This document shows positions 1-4,905 of a stretch of DNA of 12,708 bases, one piece after another. This stretch comes from Strigomonas culicis (Eukaryota; Euglenozoa; Kinetoplastea; Trypanosomatida; Trypanosomatidae): the NCBI GenBank assembly GCA_000482145.1, contig AUXH01000558.1, positions 1-12,708 of the forward strand, written 5' to 3'. Positions within the stretch are counted from its first letter, which is position 1. Each line of letters begins with the position of its first letter. Below the pieces are notes generated by a model. The model made no database searches. It had not been told where the DNA came from and saw only the letters and a program-made list of their open reading frames with translations. The position numbers and the translations under genes are program-made.

Positions 1-1
1 G

Positions 2-169
2 GGCACAGCCCCGCCACTGGTGGGCACGGCCACGCCACTGATGGGCACGGCCCCGCCACTGGTGGGCACGACCACGCCGCTGGTGGGCACAGCCCCGCCA
101 CTGGTGGGCACGACCACGCCGCTGGTGGGCACAGCCCCGCCACTGGTGGGCACGACCACGCCGCTGGCG
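2..169 (+). repeat. 21-bp coding minisatellite, eight units, with 42-bp higher-order pairs
   Basis: Eight in-frame 21-bp units start at 2, 23, 44, 65, 86, 107, 128 and 149. From 65 onward two unit types alternate, one with GGCACGACCACG and one with GGCACAGCCCCG. The 42-bp blocks 65-106 and 107-148 are identical. The unit at 23 differs by carrying ATG at its end, and the last unit ends GCG. The array continues beyond the left edge. A length divisible by three keeps the reading frame when copies are gained or lost. Confidence 0.95.
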
Positions 170-214
170 GACCCGCCCACGCCGACGCCGGGCGAGGCCG
201 CGGACGCACTGTAG
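2..214 (+). CDS. C-terminal fragment of a heptapeptide-repeat protein
   Basis: The open frame enters from the left edge in frame 2 and stops at TAG 212-214, so only the last 70 codons are present. The first 56 residues are eight units of seven residues, mainly two alternating types, GTAPPLV and GTTTPLV (two units carry M in place of V). The non-repeat tail is rich in Pro, Ala and acidic residues and ends PGEAADAL. The tail is hydrophilic, so it carries no hydrophobic GPI-attachment or membrane segment. No start codon is visible; GTG or ATG codons inside the repeats should not be taken as starts. I do not recognise the protein. Thr/Pro-rich tandem repeats are common in trypanosomatid surface and cytoskeletal proteins, but nothing here tells which. 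The strand matches all other genes in the window. Confidence 0.75.
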   Translation, partial: GTAPPLVGTATPLMGTAPPLVGTTTPLVGTAPPLVGTTTPLVGTAPPLVGTTTPLADPPTPTPGEAADAL

Positions 215-734
215 TCCGCAGCGGTGCTGCGAGGCGTGGCACGGCCACCGCCTCAGCGCGCGACGGTAGACTGAGAGCGTCCACTTGTTTTTGTTGTACA
301 AATACCCACTGGGCTTTTTTTTCTTCCTTTCTTTTCTTTTAGCCTTTATTTCTTTTTGCGTGTTTACAGCTCTTGTAGGAGTACTTGCTTTTTTTTTTTC
401 TGTCACTCTTTCCGTTCTGTGAACCTGTGCCATTGAATTCCCTTTTCACTTTCAAATCACGTGTTGGATGTGCACCTAAGCAGCGGGCGAAAAGCAAAAA
501 CAAAAAACCCGTAAAGGAAAAAGGAAAAGAAGCGCAACCATCCTCAAAAAAGGTGAATGTTATTCCTCTAAAATGCTAATACACTTTTGTATGTTGTTTC
601 GCAACGTTGCTACCAACCGCCACCACCAACAGAGCAGAGACATCGCTGTACTGTCACTCTCTTCCTCAGTTGTTCTGCACGTACTTGCTCTTCTCCCCCC
701 CTCTCTCTCTATGAATATATACATGTATATATAT

Positions 735-786
735 TCGTTTTTCTCTGCTTTCTCCTCTCTCTTTTCTCACCGCTTCAATCTTTCAG
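735..786 (+). other. Polypyrimidine tract and probable spliced-leader acceptor for the SMP-1-like gene
   Basis: A roughly 50-nt, nearly pure pyrimidine tract ends in TTTCAG, with the AG at 785-786. It is the strongest such tract before the ATG at 878 and would give a 91-nt 5'UTR containing the TA run and no upstream ATG. A second possible AG is at 839-840, just after the TA run, which would give a 37-nt leader. Trans-splicing at the first AG after a pyrimidine tract is the kinetoplastid rule; the exact site here is inferred. Confidence 0.65.
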
Positions 787-817
787 TTTTGCTCTGAAAA
801 AATAAAACATATACATT

Positions 818-837
818 TATATATATATATATATATA
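818..837 (+). repeat. (TA)10 microsatellite in the probable 5'UTR of the SMP-1-like gene
   Basis: Ten uninterrupted TA dinucleotides lie directly before ACAG at 837-840. If the acceptor at 785-786 is used, the tract is in the mRNA leader and could fold on itself. If the AG at 839-840 is used, it is removed. Confidence 0.9.
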
Positions 838-877
838 CAGACCACTCCACCCCACCCACACCTTCCTACATACCACC

Positions 878-1276
878 ATGGGCTGCGGCGCGTCTAACTC
901 CGCCGGCGACGAGACGTATCTCAACGGCAAACCGGACTTCAAGGCGGACGAGGTCACGAAGGGATTCGAGCAGGGGAACGGCATGCTGTTCCGCCTCGTG
1001 AACAAGAAGAAGAAGAAATGGGCGTACTACAACGACACCACCAAGTACGAGATGCACGTGAAGGTGACCTTCAACGAGGACTGTGACATCAAGGCCCTCG
1101 GCAAGACGGTCCTGGAGCGCCTCGACACCGGTGAGTATGTTGCCTCCGTCGTGGTCTACCCCCGTGAGACGGAGCTCTTCATCGAGGGCCGCGTCAACGG
1201 CTTCCGCGCCAAGATGGACGCCGTGCCGCTCTCCGAGGAGGGTCGCCAGCGCGAGAAGGATGAGAAGAAGGAGTAA
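878..1276 (+). CDS. SMP-1: Small myristoylated protein, SMP-1 type (DUF1935 / small calpain-related protein)
   Basis: This 132-residue protein begins MGCGAS: Gly2 with Ser6 fits N-myristoylation and Cys3 fits palmitoylation. The core, about residues 17-115, is a single DUF1935 domain, seen in NGKPDF, DEVTKGFE, LFRLVN, a five-lysine run at K43-K47 and WAYYND at W48-D53. The tail is highly charged (KDEKKE). Length, acylation signal and motifs match Leishmania SMP-1, which is known to sit at the inner leaflet of the flagellar membrane and to be needed for normal flagellum function. Despite the calpain-related name it has no protease domain or catalytic triad. The start is the first ATG after the acceptor and has a good context (CACCATGG). 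Its downstream neighbours include another DUF1935 gene at 3814. Assignment to the family is secure; exact orthology to SMP-1 rather than a sister paralogue is likely but not proven. Confidence 0.92.
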   Translation: MGCGASNSAGDETYLNGKPDFKADEVTKGFEQGNGMLFRLVNKKKKKWAYYNDTTKYEMHVKVTFNEDCDIKALGKTVLERLDTGEYVASVVVYPRETELFIEGRVNGFRAKMDAVPLSEEGRQREKDEKKE

Positions 1277-2389
1277 ATAATGTAAAAAACAACAACGAAG
1301 AAATGAAGAAGAGGAACATACGAAGACAAAGAGGAAAAAATGAACAATATACATTAGTGCAGCAAGGTGAGAATAAAAAAAAAGTGAGAATAAAAGAGTA
1401 AGCAATAGAAGCGTTGCTATACATCTTTTTTCTTCCTCTTTTTTTCCTTTTCAAATCCATTTTTGTTCTTATCATCCCCTCGCTTTGCTTTTTTTTTCAT
1501 TTTTTCTGTTCCTTATATGAAAGGTAGATGTTATTATTGCGCTGTGTTTGTTTTCTCCTTTTTCCTTTTTTTTCTTCTTCTTGGGACCTTTTATGGCAGT
1601 GCGAAAAGAACAAAAAAAGAGCGAAAAGAATGCAGAAAAAAAACAAACAAACAGAAATAACAAAATAGGTTCCAACGTTGTACATATGCAAAGGTTTGTA
1701 GTGTTTTTTCCACCATTTAGGGAAAGACAGCGAGTATTATCCTTTGTTTTTTTGTTTTTTTCTCTTTTTTTGCTTTCCATGTTTTTTTGTTTTCTTTTTT
1801 GTTTTTCTTTGTAATACAAAGAAAGAAAAAAGAATTCTGAATACTATTCAAAAAAAAAAGAAGCAAATACTTGAAAGCATTCAGAATTGTCATTGCACCT
1901 CTAGTAATAATAATAATGTTTTTTTTTTCTGTGTTCTTTTTCTTCCTTTGCATTTGACCATTGCACATTTAAATGTATATATATATACACTATTTTACTT
2001 TCTCGGTCAAGTGTAACTTTTCTTTTTTTTTCTGAAGCGGTTTTGTATCTAAAACCAAAATCTAAAAAAAAAAGGACGAATACAAACAAACAAAAAAAAC
2101 AAGAAGGAACAACGTGTATTCAGGTTAAAGTATTTTCATAGCTTCAAATTAGATTGTAACTTTGCAAGGGCACGTGCACTTGACTGAACGACTTCTCTCT
2201 CTTTTTCCTTTTTTCCTTCTGGGCTCCGTGCACACGGGTCCGCCACCGCGCGGGTACAGCGTGTGACCGTATCGCGTCTCTTTCCGTTTTTGCTCTGTGG
2301 CCGCAGTGGCAGCATCCCTCCTCTTTCCCCCTCTCTTTCTCCCACACATCCATCCGCTAGGAGCTACCGCACCCTCACGCCGCGACCCG
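1277..2389 (+). other. 1.1-kb intergenic region: probable long 3'UTR of the SMP-1-like gene
   Basis: No coding sequence is supported here. The stretch switches repeatedly between A-rich blocks (about 1277-1410, 1600-1660, 1815-1870, 2060-2105) and T-rich blocks (about 1425-1575, 1740-1815, 1915-1950, 2015-2035). A 12-nt direct repeat (GTGAGAATAAAA) occurs at 1367-1378 and 1384-1395. Two UGUANAUA-type octamers are at 1679-1686 and 1974-1981, and a snap-back region spans about 1795-1888. GC rises from about 2220 toward the next gene. Open frames in it encode Phe/Lys homopolymers. Confidence 0.7.
2315..2360 (+). other. Polypyrimidine tract and probable spliced-leader acceptor for the thioredoxin-like gene
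   Basis: A pure pyrimidine tract at 2315-2343 is followed, without any intervening AG, by CCGCTAG with the AG at 2359-2360. Cleavage there leaves a 29-nt leader before ATG 2390. It removes the in-frame GTG at 2297 and so fixes the start of the protein. Confidence 0.75.
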
Positions 2390-3427
2390 ATGCTGCGACT
2401 CCGCGCCGCGCTGCGGCAGCGCACGTCACGCAAGGGCCCCGGCACCTGGAGCCACCCGCGCATCGCGTCGCAGGCCGCGAGCCGCCAGGCGGGTCCCGTC
2501 GGCTACGACGCGGCCGACAACCCCCGCATGGCCGGCGGGGAGCCGCCGAGCTGGAGGGCAGACCCGCGGCGCGTCGGCCGGCCGATACAGGCGGACCCGT
2601 TCCAGCACAGCGTGCGCGGCGCGGCGCAGGCGGCGCCAGGCCCGCACCTGCAGCGCGCGGCCGGCAGCGGCGACACGCACTACGCGGAGGATAAGAGCTG
2701 GACCGGCGGCGCCCACCGCATCAACATGGAGCGCGAGCGCGGCCGCAAGGTCGACATCGACGACTTCTCGATGGTGGACCGCGAGCACATGACCGTGACG
2801 AGCGTGCTTCGCGCCATGGTGCAGGCGGCCTACAAGCCGAAGGACTCGGACAGCCGCACGTTCGGCGGTGACGGCAGCACGTACCGCAGTGAGCTGAAGG
2901 AGGAGCTGAAGAGCCTCGACCACCGCGTCGTGCCCTTCTTCCACGACGACGTGATGAACGACAACCTGAAGAACATCATGGGGCTCCACACGCCGTCCGG
3001 CCAGAAGGTGTCGCGCGACGTGCTCAAGGGGCGGCTCGTCGGCCTCCTGTTCTTCACGGAGTCGGAGCGCTCGCGCTCCTTCATGCTGCGGCTGCGGCCC
3101 TTCCACCGCGCGCACACGCCTGACCTCGTCGTCGTGGCCGTGTCGCTCGCCAGCAAGGAGATGCGTGACGTGACGCGCGCGAACGGCTTCTACCACTGCA
3201 CGCACCGCGACGGCGGCGGCTGGGTGGCGCGCGACGCGGGCATCAGCGTGCGGCCCTTCGCACCCATGCCGCGCCTCCTCATCGTGGACGGCACCACGGG
3301 GTTGGAGGTCACGCGCAGTGGCCTCACCGCGGTGCTGACGCACCCCGAGACGTGCTTCGACGAGTGGAAGCGTGGCTACGCGGGCTGCGAAATGATGGAC
3401 CACGTGCGGTCGCTCTTCCTGCTGTAG
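2390..3427 (+). CDS. Thioredoxin/tryparedoxin-like fold protein lacking the CxxC active site
   Basis: This 345-residue protein starts at ATG 2390, the first after the acceptor. The first 39 residues contain many Arg, two Lys and no acidic residue (MLRLRAALRQR...), compatible with a mitochondrial presequence. Residues about 40-190 are polar, Ala/Gly-rich and unrecognised. From about residue 196 it follows the nucleoredoxin/tryparedoxin pattern: SGQKVSRDVLKG, a hydrophobic strand VGLLFF (217-222), then VVVAVS, GGGW and PMPRLLIVDGTTG with the presumed cis-proline at P294. Where family members carry W-C-P-P-C, this protein reads E-S-E-R-S (224-228) with about a one-residue gap. Its only cysteines, C270, C322 and C333, lie well downstream, so it cannot work as a normal dithiol oxidoreductase. 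A structural, chaperone or binding role is inference. It lies between two DUF1935 genes. Fold assignment is moderate confidence; the coding call is strong. Confidence 0.8.
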   Translation: MLRLRAALRQRTSRKGPGTWSHPRIASQAASRQAGPVGYDAADNPRMAGGEPPSWRADPRRVGRPIQADPFQHSVRGAAQAAPGPHLQRAAGSGDTHYAEDKSWTGGAHRINMERERGRKVDIDDFSMVDREHMTVTSVLRAMVQAAYKPKDSDSRTFGGDGSTYRSELKEELKSLDHRVVPFFHDDVMNDNLKNIMGLHTPSGQKVSRDVLKGRLVGLLFFTESERSRSFMLRLRPFHRAHTPDLVVVAVSLASKEMRDVTRANGFYHCTHRDGGGWVARDAGISVRPFAPMPRLLIVDGTTGLEVTRSGLTAVLTHPETCFDEWKRGYAGCEMMDHVRSLFLL

Positions 3428-3435
3428 GGAATGTC

Positions 3436-3463
3436 CTCTCTCTCTCTCTCTCTCTGTGTGTGT
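3436..3463 (+). repeat. Compound (CT)n/(GT)n microsatellite
   Basis: Ten CT units at 3436-3455 pass directly into GTGTGTGT with one TATG interruption. The run starts 8 nt after the stop codon of the thioredoxin-like gene. A pure pyrimidine run this close to a stop codon is unusual; the next AG is not until about 3500. Confidence 0.9.
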
Positions 3464-3769
3464 ATGTGTTTTGTTGCTGCCGTTCATTAAACTCGAATAA
3501 GGATCTCTCGTCGTAGAACCTACAAGAAGGAAAGCTCGACCGCACCTACACATTCTTTAAAACTCTGTTTTCTACCTCTATTCGTGAGCTCTCCAGTGTG
3601 TGTTTTCCTTCCTGACCTTCGATATGGTGCCTTTCGCTCCCTCACTCTGGCCTTTGCAAAGTGCTTTTATTGGAGTATAAGCATCGTTTTTTATTCTATA
3701 TTCTCAATAGATTCTCGCTTTTATACACATTTATTTAGATTCATTCCCTCCTGTGGGGTTTAGACTAGA

Positions 3770-3794
3770 CTTTTTTTTCCCCCACTCCACCTAG
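3770..3794 (+). other. Polypyrimidine tract and probable spliced-leader acceptor for the second DUF1935 gene
   Basis: C-T8-C5 at 3770-3783 is followed by ACTCCACCTAG with the AG at 3793-3794. This leaves a 19-nt leader before ATG 3814. AGs at 3762-3763 and 3767-3768 precede the tract and are less likely to be used. Confidence 0.65.
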
Positions 3795-3813
3795 CGACAC
3801 TCCCACCAACGCT

Positions 3814-4371
3814 ATGGGCAGTGCCAGTAGCTCGACCTCGCAGCTCATGCACCAAGACGAAAACGGCGAGAGCTTCCTCGTGTACCCCGCGCTGGACCCG
3901 AACGGCAACAGTCGCAGCACGCTTGTCGTGCCGAGCGTGAGTGCGGACTACAAGAACGGCCGGCCGAGCGTCCACGCCGACGAGGTGTACGGCTGCTTCA
4001 CCAACACGATGACCATCAAGGACAGCCGCGACGCGCGCCGGAAGGGCGAGGACAGGCCGAGGCGTCTCTCCGTCGCGAGCCCTCCTGGATACCTCTTCCG
4101 GCTCGTCGATCGTCAGCAGAGCCGGTGGTACTTCTACAACGACACCAAGGACTACGTGATGGTCGTGAACGGCTACTTCGGGGCGCGCAACACGATGCGG
4201 GCCCTGCAGCCGGCGCGCATGTGGCGCGAGCTGCCGTCGGGGCTGTTGCTGATGGAGGTCGTCGTGGAGCCCCTGCAGACGGCAGGATTTCTCGAGGGCG
4301 ACATCAACGATGGCTTCGACTTGCGCTTCCGCGCCGTCCCGGTGAAGGAGGCAGGGACACTCATCGCCTAG
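3814..4371 (+). CDS. Long DUF1935 protein with myristoylation-only N-terminus (SMP / calpain-related family)
   Basis: This 185-residue protein begins MGSASSST. Gly2 and Ser6 fit N-myristoylation, but there is no Cys near the N-terminus, so the palmitoylation step of SMP-1 is not available. The DUF1935 core is recognisable when set against the gene at 878: NGRPSVHADEV, GYLFRLVD from G92, WYFYND from W105 to D110, then DYVMVV. Two additions make it longer than the roughly 130-residue SMP-1: about 35 extra residues at the N-terminus, and a basic insertion of about 27 residues (roughly 65-91) between DEVYGCFTN and GYLF. The insertion contains RRLSVASP, which resembles a basophilic kinase site. 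No protease domain is present. In Leishmania, singly acylated SMP paralogues are reported away from the flagellar membrane, so a pocket or cell-surface location is a reasonable inference. The stop codon overlaps a 30-nt palindrome. Confidence 0.88.
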   Translation: MGSASSSTSQLMHQDENGESFLVYPALDPNGNSRSTLVVPSVSADYKNGRPSVHADEVYGCFTNTMTIKDSRDARRKGEDRPRRLSVASPPGYLFRLVDRQQSRWYFYNDTKDYVMVVNGYFGARNTMRALQPARMWRELPSGLLLMEVVVEPLQTAGFLEGDINDGFDLRFRAVPVKEAGTLIA

Positions 4372-4400
4372 CGTATATATATATATATATATATATACGC
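4371..4400 (+). repeat. Perfect 30-nt palindrome (GCG, TA run, CGC) overlapping a stop codon
   Basis: The sequence is GCG, then twelve TA dinucleotides, then CGC, and equals its own reverse complement over all 30 nt. The first G is the last base of the TAG stop at 4369-4371. In RNA it can form a hairpin, or pair with another copy, right at the end of the reading frame. Confidence 0.95.
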
Positions 4401-4905
4401 TTCCGTCGTACTCTTGCTTGTTTATTATGGTTGCGTTCGTGTATAGTTTTGGCTCCGTTGACAGACTAGTTGTGCCTTGCATCCTTGGAGGATGAGGGGA
4501 GCGGAGGTAGACGTGCGTGCATTTACCTATTTTTTTTTTCTGTTTCTGTTTCACCGTCATAAATACAAGTTTAAACATATCAGTGCAGTTTTTTCTTTTC
4601 CCTATTCCTTTTTTCTTTTAGATGAGCTATCCGTAGCCAATTATATGCGCACGCATCATACTTTTGATCTTCCCCCCTCTTCATACGAGTCGGCTATCGT
4701 TTTCTTCTTCCTATTGGTGTCTGTTCATTACTATCTGCTTTCTGGACAAGTGAATTTCCCCCCCTCCTTCTACGTCTGACGCAGCTAACGTGCATAGAGT
4801 ATATTTTGCATAGTGTATACGGACCGTGCGCAGCATACCGCATACCCGTTTGTAGTTTTTTTTTTTGTTGTTGTCCATCTCTCCCCTTTCAAGTAGCACC
4901 CCATC
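4372..4905 (+). other. Intergenic region between second DUF1935 gene and beta-COP
   Basis: This 534-nt stretch has no supported gene. It holds the TA palindrome, pyrimidine-rich patches at about 4530-4555, 4590-4620 and 4670-4685, and a (C)6-rich patch near 4759, then the beta-COP splice tract. The open frame 4477-4779 is T-rich with no codon bias and is not called. Confidence 0.7.
4856..4896 (+). other. Polypyrimidine tract and probable spliced-leader acceptor for beta-COP
   Basis: A T-rich then CT-rich tract (about 4856-4890) ends in CAAGTAG, giving possible acceptors at 4892-4893 and 4895-4896. They leave only 12 or 9 nt before ATG 4906. The next AG upstream, at 4854-4855, has a weak tract and would give a leader of about 50 nt. 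Confidence 0.6.

Larger units (their letters stand above)
215..877 (+). other. Intergenic region: UTR material, no convincing gene
   Basis: This 663-nt stretch probably holds the 3'UTR of the repeat protein and the 5'UTR of the SMP-1-like gene. It contains a pyrimidine tract ending in AG at about 314-342, a T run at about 389-399, a purine-rich A-rich patch at about 481-560, a TGTATATA octamer at 724-731, the main pyrimidine tract at 735-784 and a TA run at 818-837. The open frames here, such as 573-797, lack the GC-rich third positions of the real genes and run into the splice tract, so I do not call them coding. Confidence 0.7.
3428..3813 (+). other. Intergenic region between thioredoxin-like and second DUF1935 genes
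   Basis: This 386-nt stretch has no gene. It begins almost at once with a (CT)10 run followed by GT repeats (3436-3463), then mixed-composition 3'UTR sequence, and ends with the splice tract for the next gene. Confidence 0.7.

Noticed and set aside
573..797. 74-codon ORF upstream of the SMP-1-like gene
   Set aside because: No GC bias at third positions, low-complexity Leu/Ser/Phe content, and it runs into the splice tract of the next gene.
2166..2181. Near-palindrome AAGGGCACGTGCACTT
   Set aside because: A short GCACGTGC core can occur by chance, and kinetoplastids have few gene-specific promoters, so an E-box-like reading is not supported.
2297..2389. N-terminal extension of the thioredoxin-like protein from GTG 2297
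   Set aside because: GTG is not a normal eukaryotic start, and the extension is translated from the pyrimidine tract upstream of the probable splice acceptor at 2360.
2426..3553. 375-codon minus-strand frame over the thioredoxin-like gene
   Set aside because: No domain, odd composition, opposite to the direction of all genes; a codon-bias shadow.
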